The position numbers and the translations under genes were made by a program. From Splendidivirga corallicola (GTDB lineage: Bacteria; Bacteroidota; Bacteroidia; Cytophagales; Cyclobacteriaceae), in NCBI GenBank assembly GCA_030442035.1, contig JAUJEA010000007.1, forward strand, positions 1-64,000: DNA of 64,000 nt. The letters are read 5' to 3'. Below, piece by piece: positions 53,043 to 61,604 of the stretch. Each line of letters starts with the position of its first letter. The first letter of the stretch is position 1. Below the pieces are notes generated by a model, which had not been told where the DNA came from, searched no databases, and saw only the letters and a program-made list of their open reading frames with translations.

Positions 53043-54071
53043 CTATTCTTTATAGATGAATACCTTTCCTTCGCCTTTTTGCTTGATATAACCACGATAC
53101 ATGCCTGCAGTGTTAAAAGGCATTGCAACATTACCTTCTTTATCCACTGCAATAATTCCTCCGCTACCTCCTCGCTCAACCAATTTCTTCATAACTACTT
53201 CATCAGCTGCCGCTTTCAAGCTCATATTCTTATATTTCATTAAAGCCCCAATATCATAGGCTACAACTGATCTGATAAAATATTCTCCATGCCCGGTGGC
53301 AGAAACCGCACAAGCATTATTATCAGCATAAGTACCGGCTCCGATAATTGGTGAATCACCTATCCTACCATATCTTTTGTTTGTCATTCCTCCTGTTGAA
53401 GTACCGGCAGCCAGGTTACCGTATTGATCCAATGCCACGCATCCAACTGTTCCGAATTTGGAATCCGGGTATTTCACCTTGATACTGCCTCTGCCTTCAC
53501 CATCAGCATTTCCATTCGACTCTTTTTCAGTACTCTTTATCTTTTCCAATTGTTTAAGTCTTTTTTGGGTATGAAAATAAGAAGGTTCTACAATCTCCAG
53601 CCCCATTGATCTGGCAAATTTTTCAGCTCCCATACCTGCCATCATCACATGTTCGGATTTATCCATAACAGCCTGTGCGGCAGTAATCGGATTTTTTAAC
53701 CGTGTCACACCGGCAACAGCTCCGGCCTTTAATGTCTTACCATCCATAATGGAAGCATCTAATTCATTCTTTCCTTCATTTGTAAATACCGCCCCTTTTC
53801 CAGCATTGAATAAAGGTGAATCCTCCAGTATTTTAATTGTTTCCACCACCGCTTCTAAACTGGTACCTCCATTCTCAAGGACCGTATATCCTCTGTCCAA
53901 AGCCTCCTGTAATTTCTCTTTGTAAGCTTTTTCCAACTCTGAGGTCATATTCTCTTTTGTAATGGTTCCTGCACCACCATGAATCACCAATGTAATTTTT
54001 TTGTCCTTTTCCTGGGCAAAGATTACTGAACATAGTATGGTGAAGATGAATACTATTATAATTCTCTTCAT
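53043..54071 (-). CDS. iaaA: Isoaspartyl peptidase/L-asparaginase (Ntn-hydrolase)
   Basis: 342 residues with a signal peptide (VIFAQ). The pro-enzyme is cleaved before Thr208 in FGTVGCVALD, the nucleophile of the mature beta subunit. The alpha part has the typical VIHGGAGTI start and the GKGAVFTNEGKNELDASIM substrate pocket; the beta part has GTSTGGMTNKRYGRIGD. It removes isoaspartyl residues from damaged peptides, and may act on asparagine. The signal peptide places it in the periplasm or outside, which differs from the cytosolic E. coli enzyme. Stand-alone. Confidence 0.94.
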   Translation of the reverse strand: MKRIIIVFIFTILCSVIFAQEKDKKITLVIHGGAGTITKENMTSELEKAYKEKLQEALDRGYTVLENGGTSLEAVVETIKILEDSPLFNAGKGAVFTNEGKNELDASIMDGKTLKAGAVAGVTRLKNPITAAQAVMDKSEHVMMAGMGAEKFARSMGLEIVEPSYFHTQKRLKQLEKIKSTEKESNGNADGEGRGSIKVKYPDSKFGTVGCVALDQYGNLAAGTSTGGMTNKRYGRIGDSPIIGAGTYADNNACAVSATGHGEYFIRSVVAYDIGALMKYKNMSLKAAADEVVMKKLVERGGSGGIIAVDKEGNVAMPFNTAGMYRGYIKQKGEGKVFIYKE

Positions 54072-54292
54072 GATAAATATTGATTTAAAGTGTATATAAA
54101 CATAAGATAATGAACCATTTACATTAATAACCGATTGAAATAAAATTTGATTCTCCCCGATTCAGCATAATTTTTTTTCACCCTTATGACAAACTAAAAG
54201 GTAAAATTCCAAGTATAATTCCCATAAAATGGGTAATTATTGCACATCTAAATTTAATTTAAAATTATGTTTTTGTTTTGACAATCATACTT

Positions 54293-54300
54293 TATTTTTG
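54293..54300 (+). promoter_or_regulatory. -7 element of the dksA-like gene
   Basis: TATTTTTG, 60 nt before the ATG at 54361. A TTG lies 17 nt upstream (54273-54275), a little short of consensus. Confidence 0.45.
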
Positions 54301-54360
54301 GAGCAATTTTTTCTCAAATCAGGGGTCGATAATCTAGAGAAAACCTAAAATTTTGGTATC

Positions 54361-54744
54361 ATGAGCGAAGAAAAAAAAAGATATTCTGAAGAAGAGCTTA
54401 AAGAATTCGAAGCAATCATAAACGATAAATTAGAAAAGGCACAAATTGCCTTGGATGATATTAAATCTACACTGAGCAGAATTAACGATAATGGAACCGA
54501 CAATACTGCTGGTTCTACTAAGGTATTGGAAGATGGTGCTGATACTGCAGAAAAAGAGAATTTGAGTCAGTTGGCAGCCAGGCAACAGAAATTCATTACA
54601 AACCTCGAGAATGCTTTAGTCAGAATTAAAAATGGAACTTACGGTGTTTGTGTAGATACTGGCAATTTGATCAGCAAAGAACGTCTTAGAGCCGTGCCGC
54701 ACACCATGCACTCAATAGAAGCCAAACTAAAGCAAAATCAATAG
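54361..54744 (+). CDS. TraR/DksA-family protein without zinc-finger cysteines
   Basis: 127 residues with an acidic coiled-coil N-terminus and a DksA-type C-terminal domain. Family members bind the RNA polymerase secondary channel and modulate transcription, together with (p)ppGpp in the case of DksA. In the zinc finger positions, only Cys97 remains; the others are Thr100, Ser118 and Ala121. The surrounding fold motifs (NGTYGVC, LISKERLRAVP) are conserved. This cysteine-poor version seems common in Bacteroidota. The stop codon TAG is immediately followed by the TTG start of scpB, so the two are coupled. Confidence 0.88.
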   Translation: MSEEKKRYSEEELKEFEAIINDKLEKAQIALDDIKSTLSRINDNGTDNTAGSTKVLEDGADTAEKENLSQLAARQQKFITNLENALVRIKNGTYGVCVDTGNLISKERLRAVPHTMHSIEAKLKQNQ

Positions 54745-55308
54745 TTGGATTTTTTATCAAATCATATTGAGGCATTGATCTTTTGCTCTCCTAGTCCTAT
54801 AAAGAAGAAGGAGTTAAAGGAATGTCTCTCTGAGATGTTCGAAGCAGATGTTCCTGAAAAAGATATAGATCAGGCGCTTGACCAGCTCAAGAAAAAATAT
54901 GAGGGTGATGACCATTCATTCTCCGTAGTACATTCAGGTGGTGGTTATCAGTTTTTAACAAAACCTGCTTACCAGGCGAGCATTAGCATTTTACTTAAAC
55001 AACAATCAAAAAGAAGATTGTCCACCTCTGCACTGGAAACGCTTTCTATCATTGCCTATAAGCAGCCTGTTACTAAGGCAGAGGCGGAACAGATCAGAGG
55101 TGTAAATTGTGATTATTCTATTCATAAGCTACTCGACAAGGAGTTGATTGAGATTAAAGGAAAGGCAGAAACTATTGGCAGACCTTTACTTTATGGAACC
55201 AGCGATAAATTCATGGACTATTTTGGTATCAATAGCCTGAAAGATTTGCCAACTCCAAAGGATTTCGCCAGTGAAGAGAATGAAATTGGAGAGAAAAACG
55301 AAGAATAA
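54745..55308 (+). CDS. scpB: Segregation and condensation protein B
   Basis: Kleisin-associated protein of the SMC-ScpA-ScpB condensin. 187 residues of two winged-helix domains. The hallmark segments are IEALIFCSPSPIKKKELKECL near the start and LSTSALETLSIIAYKQPVTKAEAEQIRGV (core LETLSIIAYKQPVT) in the second domain. The C-terminus is acidic. It begins with TTG, directly after the stop of the DksA-like gene with no intervening base. No scpA or smc gene is close by in this window. Confidence 0.93.
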   Translation: MDFLSNHIEALIFCSPSPIKKKELKECLSEMFEADVPEKDIDQALDQLKKKYEGDDHSFSVVHSGGGYQFLTKPAYQASISILLKQQSKRRLSTSALETLSIIAYKQPVTKAEAEQIRGVNCDYSIHKLLDKELIEIKGKAETIGRPLLYGTSDKFMDYFGINSLKDLPTPKDFASEENEIGEKNEE

Positions 55309-55446
55309 GAAATAATCCGGCAATTGAATTAAACGAAGATACAGTATTAGAAAATTTCATTTTTCTTTTCGACCATGAAGTAGGTCTAGATTTTAAATTT
55401 GCTTTATCAAGCAATCATTTAGCACATAATAATACACAGAGTTACA

Positions 55447-55898
55447 TTAATATTTATGTACTGTCAAAAATTCACCATTCAAATGATCAAAATCTCCATC
55501 CATAGTGATAAGCTCAGCTTTAGCAACAAAGGCTGTAGCTGCAATCCATAGATCATTTTTACCCATGTTCTTTGCTGAACTTCCCAAGGGCCTATCCTTT
55601 AAATCCCCTTGACTAAATGCATCAATTGTATAATAGGCTTCAATAAGCTCTTTATCTGAATTACTAAACTAATATCAATAATGAAAAGTTTTTCCAGGAG
55701 CCTATTAAGCTTTGTGAGTTTTTGATTTTCCCAGCCGCGCCTCTTTCCTAATGAAAGTAATTCCGCTTTGGTCACAACTGAGATAATTGTAATAGTATCA
55801 TCTTTGTTTAAAGACAAATCACTTTCAATTTGCTGATATACCTCGTGACCTCTTACAAAAGCAAGGCAAATATTCGTATCTAATAAAAACCTTCTCAT
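55447..55898 (-). pseudogene. PIN-domain ribonuclease toxin (VapC type), frameshifted
   Basis: The 5' part encodes RRFLLDTNICLAFVRG, the start of a PIN nuclease with its first acidic residue, and reads on to LFIIDIS. There the frame shifts. The downstream PIN half reads in another frame: DNSDKELIEAYYTIDAFSQ, GSSAKNMGKNDLWIAATA with the conserved NDLWIAA acidic motif, and ELITMDGDFDHL, ending at TAA 55447-55449. The break lies at the 5-bp tandem repeat 55663-55672; removing one copy gives DISNSDKELIEAY in a single frame. The toxin should therefore be inactive as it stands. It abuts the 305-residue upstream gene with no spacer. Confidence 0.85.
55663..55672 (-). repeat. 5-bp tandem duplication in the PIN toxin gene
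   Basis: On the plus strand ACTAA occurs twice in perfect tandem (TTAGT twice on the coding strand). One extra copy accounts for the frameshift in the toxin. Confidence 0.75.
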
Positions 55899-56816
55899 TT
55901 AAAGCATTTTTATTAGGTCCTCAAATTTGTCCTCATCTGACCATTTACCCACTATGTCTGATAAGCTGTTTGCTGATTTTCTATCTATTTGGTATTTAAT
56001 TTGATCTTCGACCGACAATGCTTTTTTGGATTTCCTTGAAAAGTATTTATCACTTGCGCTTGGTTCATGAATTCTTTTTATCTCAATTACCGAGGTTTTA
56101 TTTGATTTATAGTGATTAGTGCCTGTAATGGTAATTTCCTTCCCCCAAAAAAGAGAAATATCTTCAGCTGAGAGTTCATCTGAAAGAAATCCGTTTATTG
56201 TCCCTTCTTCAGTAATGATTTTAACTCTTAGTTTACTGTATTTCAATTCCTCAACTATTCCATTTAAGATAATTGACTCTGCCTCAGGAGTCTCCCCTTC
56301 TAAAATATTTATTTTTTCAAAACTTTTTTTACTAAGCTCAAGGGATTCAAAAGAGTCCTCATTTGAAATTATGAACGTCTCATTGTCCTGTAAAAAGGCC
56401 TTCTTAAAATTCTTAAGTTCTTTCAAAAGTGATTTGTCCAATAATTCTGATTTATCGCCATTATTTGATATTTCGTTGAATGAAGAAACAAAAAGTGAAA
56501 TTGGCGTTTGCTCTTGCAAATCAATTTGAGTTTCACTTCTAAAAATATCCAATTGAATATTGTCTAAAGTATCTTTAAATTTTTGAGATTCTAGACAGAG
56601 TATTGTACTGCCCTTTTTTAGTCCACTCAAAGTAACTTTTAAAGATTGCTTTAACGATTCTTTTTTTCTTCCCTTTGATATGCTAATGCCTTTTAAACGG
56701 ATTTGAAGAGCTCCTTCAGCTATTTTATGTATGCTTTCTGAAATAGTAGCCAACCTGACTAGATCAATCTTGCCATTATCTTCAGCTGCATTCAATATTT
56801 TGAGTTCATAGTTCAC
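55899..56816 (-). CDS. Putative antitoxin of the PIN toxin, large type
   Basis: 305 residues, directly upstream of the PIN gene with no spacer, as in toxin-antitoxin operons where the antitoxin comes first. The body is mixed alpha/beta with no recognised catalytic motif. The last 45 residues (ALSVEDQIKYQIDRKSANSL, then SDIVGKWSDEDKFEDLIKML) look like the flexible, acidic neutralising tails of Phd/VapB antitoxins. The protein is far longer than classical VapB antitoxins, and no AbrB or RHH fold is obvious. It is intact, although its toxin is broken. Assignment rests on position and tail only. Confidence 0.6.
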   Translation of the reverse strand: MNYELKILNAAEDNGKIDLVRLATISESIHKIAEGALQIRLKGISISKGRKKESLKQSLKVTLSGLKKGSTILCLESQKFKDTLDNIQLDIFRSETQIDLQEQTPISLFVSSFNEISNNGDKSELLDKSLLKELKNFKKAFLQDNETFIISNEDSFESLELSKKSFEKINILEGETPEAESIILNGIVEELKYSKLRVKIITEEGTINGFLSDELSAEDISLFWGKEITITGTNHYKSNKTSVIEIKRIHEPSASDKYFSRKSKKALSVEDQIKYQIDRKSANSLSDIVGKWSDEDKFEDLIKML

Positions 56817-56977
56817 AATTGCAAAGTAAAAATTTTACTGATTTAAAACTACTATTTACTCAATTCAGGTTTAAGGCTCAAATTATCTTAGGAAAATCAA
56901 TTATTAATTACTCATTGCACATTATTAATTGATTTAAAATACTTTTGCATAAAATACAGTAGTGATACTGAATACCT

Positions 56978-57874
56978 ATGAAAAAAAATGAGAGAAGATC
57001 CTTATCAGGGTCAAGGAAAAATCAATCCAAAAAGTTTGTTGGATCAAGGAAAAAGGAAGACAAGAAGTTTTCAATAAAAAAGAATTCTCAAGATCCTGGT
57101 TCGGAGCCACCACGTTATAACTTGAAGCAACGAAAACAAGATTCAGCAGGCCCCAAAAAACCTAGTGATTCCATAAGATTAAACAAATACATCGCCAATG
57201 CCGGTGTATGTTCCAGGAGAGACGCTGACGCGCTGATAGCATCCGGGAAGATCATAGTGAATGGTAAAGTAATAACACAACTTGGTCATAAGGTAAATAA
57301 ATCAGATACTGTAGTGTTTGATGGCAAGGTCTTACAAAGAGAGAAATTAGTTTATGTTTTACTCAACAAACCTAAAGACTTTATTACCACCATGGATGAT
57401 CCGGAAAACCGAAGGACCGTTATGCAATTAGTTACTAATGCTTGTGACGAAAGAATATATCCTGTTGGTCGATTGGATAGAAATACAACCGGCCTACTAC
57501 TATTTACCAATGATGGTGAAGTCGCCACAAAACTTTCACATCCTTCCAGGAATATCAGAAAAATTTACCAGGTAGAATTAGGTAAGCCTATCACAAAGGT
57601 TGATTTCGATAAAATCACAGAAGGACTAACCTTGGAAGATGGAGAAGTAAAAGTGGATGATCTAGCCATTGTTTCATCGGATAAGAAAACCCTTGGGATA
57701 GAGATCCACGTTGGAAGAAACAGGATTGTTCGAAGAATTTTTGAACACCTCAGATACGAAGTTGTAAAGTTAGATCGTGTAGTGTATGCAGGCCTTACCA
57801 AAAAAGATCTCAAAAGAGGCCGGTGGCGTTATTTAACTGAAAAAGAAGTAGTCAGACTGAAGTACTTGAAATAG
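56978..57874 (+). CDS. rluB: Ribosomal large-subunit pseudouridine synthase, RluB type
   Basis: 298 residues. The first 60 are a Lys/Arg-rich disordered tail. Then comes an S4 RNA-binding domain (IRLNKYIANAGVCSRRDADALI, core LNKYIANAGVCSRRDAD) and the RsuA-type catalytic domain with GRLDRNTTG (164-172, catalytic Asp167). Such enzymes modify one uridine in 23S rRNA helix 89/90 region or 16S. The basic tail is a common Bacteroidota addition. Stand-alone gene. Confidence 0.92.
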   Translation: MKKNERRSLSGSRKNQSKKFVGSRKKEDKKFSIKKNSQDPGSEPPRYNLKQRKQDSAGPKKPSDSIRLNKYIANAGVCSRRDADALIASGKIIVNGKVITQLGHKVNKSDTVVFDGKVLQREKLVYVLLNKPKDFITTMDDPENRRTVMQLVTNACDERIYPVGRLDRNTTGLLLFTNDGEVATKLSHPSRNIRKIYQVELGKPITKVDFDKITEGLTLEDGEVKVDDLAIVSSDKKTLGIEIHVGRNRIVRRIFEHLRYEVVKLDRVVYAGLTKKDLKRGRWRYLTEKEVVRLKYLK

Positions 57875-58302
57875 TTTAGCTTTGAGATATCAGTCCCTCT
57901 ATGATTTTGCAACCTTATTACAAATTGAGATAAGGGATGGTAATTTTGAGTTATGAATTATGAATTTTGAATAAATTACGAATTTCGAATGACAAATTAC
58001 GAAATATAGTACAAACAGAACTTCAACACTTAAATACATCAACACCTCAACACAATTTCAGGTCTTTATTTGGTAGTACCGATGTCAGACACCTTGATGG
58101 TGTCAGTACATCTTGTTTGATCGAAGTGACTGTTGAATTCTAAATGAATTACGAATGACAAATTACCATTGCAACGAAACTTTAACACTTCAACACCTCA
58201 GATCAGTTGTATGATAGATTTACTTAAAAAATATTGCCATGTCCGGACCTGGGATATATCTCATTTAAAATTCAACATTTCTATCAAGTTACCTTTATAA
58301 AT
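57875..58302. repeat. Intergenic repeat region with hairpin unit
   Basis: A 15-base word CGAATGACAAATTAC occurs at 57986-58000 and again at 58152-58166. Each copy is followed by a related run rich in AACACTTCAACACCTCA (about 58020-58052 and 58178-58201). Between the copies is a hairpin: GATGT..GACACC (58081-58093) with GGTGTC...ACATC (58099-58112) around TTGAT. No gene fits the region. It looks like a small mobile or amplified non-coding unit bounded by direct repeats. Confidence 0.55.
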
Positions 58303-58986
58303 ATGTTTAAGAGAATATTTTTATTCATCATCTTGCCTTTAATTACAGGAAGTCTCTCGCTTGCACAAGATAAACTTTCAGCGATTCAGGCAATTTGTCA
58401 GATCGAACTGAAAAATGGAACCAAGGAGGAGGGCATAATTTCATTAGGAAGAATAGAAAATGATACACATTATTTTCCCAATGCATTTTATGTCAACAGT
58501 AAAGGAGAGCACCTATTGTTTACCATTGATCTTAACTTCCGAGTATTTTACCCGGAGTCTATTCCAGGTGATATCCATTTTGCCAAGAGTATTTCCAATA
58601 CGCCAAAATTCATCAATAAGGTAGGCTCATCAGGAGGGAAAAAAGTACTGAGCAGAAAAACATTAAGGGATGAAAGTTATTCTCTTATCAAAGAACTTGT
58701 AATTTTCAAGTCGTTGCCATTGGCCATGCATGTAGATTCTCCCCATAAAGAAAAAGAGCTCACTTCAACCATTAATTTGAATCAGGTTAAATCTTTTAAA
58801 CTAATAGAGAATCCATCTTCACAATGGCTTGAAGAAATTAAAAAGAAAAAAGCAGCATTAAACAAAAAAATGGAAGCTGACAAAAAGAAGGGAAATCTTT
58901 GGTTAAACTATCAGGATCCTGTTTGGTACCATGACATTATAAATGATCCAAAGGCGTTTACCTATTATAGTGCATTCTTCAAATAA
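58303..58986 (+). CDS. Exported protein of unknown function
   Basis: About 227 residues from the ATG at 58303, which starts a signal peptide ending SLAQ. The frame opens at 58234 with no signal-like sequence, so the later start is preferred. The mature protein has no recognised domain. Its C-terminal third is a basic Lys-rich helix (EEIKKKKAALNKKMEADKKK) ending in an aromatic-rich segment. Found alone between rluB and lspA; periplasmic location inferred. Confidence 0.65.
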   Translation: MFKRIFLFIILPLITGSLSLAQDKLSAIQAICQIELKNGTKEEGIISLGRIENDTHYFPNAFYVNSKGEHLLFTIDLNFRVFYPESIPGDIHFAKSISNTPKFINKVGSSGGKKVLSRKTLRDESYSLIKELVIFKSLPLAMHVDSPHKEKELTSTINLNQVKSFKLIENPSSQWLEEIKKKKAALNKKMEADKKKGNLWLNYQDPVWYHDIINDPKAFTYYSAFFK

Positions 58987-59022
58987 CAGTAAATTCAATA
59001 CCCGACACCTAATGGCTTAATT

Positions 59023-59538
59023 ATGAAATCAACAATGTTTATACGGATACTCATTATATTATTGCTTGTGTTTGTCAATATAGGTTGTGATCAGATCTCA
59101 AAATCTGTGGCCAGAGAGAACATAGAATATCACGAGCATATTGAAGTCATTGGCAATCATTTGATCCTTACAAAAGTTGAAAATACAGGTGCTTTTCTAG
59201 GCCTGGGATCATCACTCCACCCAGTCCTGAAATACTTTCTACTTCTAATACTTCCCTCCCTTGTGCTCATCATCCTATTGGGCATTTTAATTGCCAAACC
59301 CCAATTTGATAGACCCGTTATTGTTGCCCTTACCTTTATCATTGGCGGTGGGATTGGTAATATGATCGATCGGTTCGCTTATGGTTCTGTCACTGATTTC
59401 CTGCACATAGATTTTGAAATATTTCGAACCGGCATTTTTAATATGGCTGATGTGTCGGTAATGGCAGGCACGATCATCATTGTGCTTTACAGCATACTAA
59501 TGAATCGAAAGAAGTCTAAAGTTGAACAGGCTCATTAA
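59023..59538 (+). CDS. lspA: Lipoprotein signal peptidase (signal peptidase II)
   Basis: Integral inner-membrane aspartyl peptidase that cleaves lipoprotein signal peptides after lipidation. 171 residues with four hydrophobic helices. The catalytic Asp116 (GNMIDRF) and Asp143 (FNMADV) are in their usual contexts, as is the GGGIGN stretch. The N-terminus contains NIGCDQ, a chance lipobox-like sequence that does not need to be functional. Its substrates include the several lipoproteins in this window. Stand-alone gene. Confidence 0.96.
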   Translation: MKSTMFIRILIILLLVFVNIGCDQISKSVARENIEYHEHIEVIGNHLILTKVENTGAFLGLGSSLHPVLKYFLLLILPSLVLIILLGILIAKPQFDRPVIVALTFIIGGGIGNMIDRFAYGSVTDFLHIDFEIFRTGIFNMADVSVMAGTIIIVLYSILMNRKKSKVEQAH

Positions 59539-59604
59539 ATGTTCAAAAAGCTTTAACTTTACCAATAGTCAATCAATGTCATTTAGTTAAGAAAATATTT
59601 TGAA

Positions 59605-59690
59605 AGCTTTCAGGTATCAGATTTCAGCCTAAATAATGTTTTTTAGTGCGCCAAAAAAACCTGATGCCTAAGACCTGACACCTGAAGCCT
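59605..59690. repeat. Imperfect inverted repeats built from a CAGGTxTCAG word
   Basis: A plus-strand copy (TTTCAGGTATCAGATTTCAG) at about 59608-59627 and a complementary, longer copy at 59660-59690 built from the same words (GGTGTCAGGT, GGCATCAGG). Together they can form a long imperfect hairpin. No gene is present in the 197-base gap between lspA and mutA. Confidence 0.45.
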
Positions 59691-59735
59691 TATCTTAATG
59701 ACATTAAATAGTCAATATTAACTCAGAAGCATTAA

Positions 59736-61604
59736 ATGCCAAAAGAGATCATCAATCACAATAATTTATTCAAGGAATTCTCTGGTGTTACAAAGGAGGA
59801 TTGGGAAAAAAAAGTGTTGGAAGATTTAAAAGGCAAAACTTTTGAATCTCTTTTATGGACCACTGATGAAGGGTTTGTGGTTCGACCCAATTACACTAAT
59901 GAGGATCTTAAAGACTTATCCTATTTAACAAAACAAGGTCCGGGCTTCGTCAACACGACAGATAAAAATTACCCGCCGCGTAAATGGATCAATAATGAAT
60001 TCATTGAAGTAAGCAATGAAAAAACCGCCAATACACTAGCCCTGGATGCATTGAATATGGGCGCTGATGGTATCGTCTTTGATTTGTCAAAAATAGAGGA
60101 AATCAAAATCGATTCGCTATTGAATGATATCCATCCCCATTATTGTGAAGTATCATTTATCATAAAATCCAATGCCTTAGAGACCTTGAAAAAGTTTTTC
60201 CATTGGATCGATACAAATAATTTTGATCCGGGTCTGTGCAATGGATTTTATCATTTCGACCCAATAGCCAGTTGGTGCTTATCAGGTGTTTTTGTAAACC
60301 ATTGGGAGCATGAGCTTTCTTCGATTCTCCGGCTCACTGAGCAAAAGCCATTCTATGGATTAACGATTAACAGCCAGATTTTTCACAATTCCGGAGCAAA
60401 CATTGTTCAGGAGTTAGCTTTTAGCCTTAGTATGGCAGTAGCTTATATTGAAAAGATCCAGGAAGGCGGAAATGATGTGGAAACAGTAATTAAGAACATT
60501 GCCTTTTCTATTGGCACTGGCGATAACTATTTCATGGAAATAGCCAAACTCAGAGCATTGCGAATATTATTTCAACAAATTGCCAATGCTTATGGTGTAA
60601 ATAATTACAAACCCAATGATTTAAAAATCAATAGTGTTTCCTCAATATGGACTAAAACGCTATTTGATCCGTATGTCAATATGCTCAGAAATACCACTGA
60701 AGCAATGTCGGCCATTATCGGTGGATGCGATTCAATGACGATCCTTCCTCATGATATTATATTTAGGGATCCTTCCAGCTTCTCAAGGCGAATTTCCCGA
60801 AATATATCTAATGTCCTGAAAGAAGAAGCATATTTCGATAAAGTGGTAGATCCTGGAGCAGGATCCTATTATATTGAGAACCTGACCGACTTATTGATAA
60901 AGGAAAGCTGGCAGTTATTCCAGGAAATAGAAGCGAACGGTGGTTTTATCAAATCTTTTGAAAAAGGGGTAATCCAAAGCAAAATTGAAAGTGCCAGAAA
61001 AGAGAAATCAGAGAATATAGCCACACGAAAGGATACTTTAGTCGGTATCAATCAATATGTTGATGGCAACGAAAAACCAGAATTTCCAGCTTTAAAGCCT
61101 GATAAAGAATCAAAGGATACAACAATTTCGGTACTTCCTCAATTAAGGCTCGCTTCTGATTTCGAAAAACTCAGAGTCAATGCTTTGGGCAATAAAAAAA
61201 GCCCCATACTGTTGATGTCGATAGGTAAATCCTTCATGCAAAAAGCCAGGGTATCATTTTCTAATTCATTCTTTGCATGTGGAGGATTTGAAACAACAGC
61301 GTTAGGTCCATTTAGTGATTTGGAAAAGGCGGTATTGGAATCAAAAAAGCATCCCAGCCAAATCATTGTGATTTGCGGTTCTGATGATGATTACAAAGAA
61401 TATGCTTTACCCTTTGTAAAAACATTTAGAGTAAAAGATCGAGATAAAACACTATTGCTAGCAGGAAACCTCCCGGAATTGCGTGATGTTTTGATGGAAG
61501 ATGGGCTGGATGGGTTTATTAACCTTCAATCAAATGTGATAGAAGTATTGACAAGACTGCAGCAGAAATTAGGAATGGTTGAATTAAAGGCAAGTGAAGC
61601 ATGA
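59736..61604 (+). CDS. mutA: Methylmalonyl-CoA mutase, small subunit
   Basis: 622 residues. The N-terminal TIM-barrel resembles the catalytic subunit, but the C-terminal B12-binding domain lacks the DxHxxG cobalamin motif, as is normal for the non-catalytic small subunit. The ATG-led reading frame is 4 bases overlapped with mutB (ATGA at 61601-61604), so the two are translationally coupled. Partner of MutB in the reversible conversion of succinyl-CoA and methylmalonyl-CoA, used in propionate metabolism. No epimerase or MeaB chaperone gene is adjacent. Confidence 0.95.
   Translation: MPKEIINHNNLFKEFSGVTKEDWEKKVLEDLKGKTFESLLWTTDEGFVVRPNYTNEDLKDLSYLTKQGPGFVNTTDKNYPPRKWINNEFIEVSNEKTANTLALDALNMGADGIVFDLSKIEEIKIDSLLNDIHPHYCEVSFIIKSNALETLKKFFHWIDTNNFDPGLCNGFYHFDPIASWCLSGVFVNHWEHELSSILRLTEQKPFYGLTINSQIFHNSGANIVQELAFSLSMAVAYIEKIQEGGNDVETVIKNIAFSIGTGDNYFMEIAKLRALRILFQQIANAYGVNNYKPNDLKINSVSSIWTKTLFDPYVNMLRNTTEAMSAIIGGCDSMTILPHDIIFRDPSSFSRRISRNISNVLKEEAYFDKVVDPGAGSYYIENLTDLLIKESWQLFQEIEANGGFIKSFEKGVIQSKIESARKEKSENIATRKDTLVGINQYVDGNEKPEFPALKPDKESKDTTISVLPQLRLASDFEKLRVNALGNKKSPILLMSIGKSFMQKARVSFSNSFFACGGFETTALGPFSDLEKAVLESKKHPSQIIVICGSDDDYKEYALPFVKTFRVKDRDKTLLLAGNLPELRDVLMEDGLDGFINLQSNVIEVLTRLQQKLGMVELKASEA

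Noticed and set aside
55309..55446. A 60-codon open stretch after scpB on the plus strand (NNPAIELNEDTVLENF and on).
   Set aside because: No start codon, overlaps the end of the PIN pseudogene, and no family recognised; chance openness in AT-rich sequence is as likely.
57986..58166. A CRISPR array at the repeat region after rluB.
   Set aside because: Only two copies of a 15-base word 166 bases apart, no regular spacing and no cas genes.
59023..59538. LspA as a lipoprotein itself, because of NIGC near its N-terminus.
   Set aside because: The cysteine lies at the end of the first transmembrane helix of a clear signal peptidase II and many family members have similar residues there by chance.
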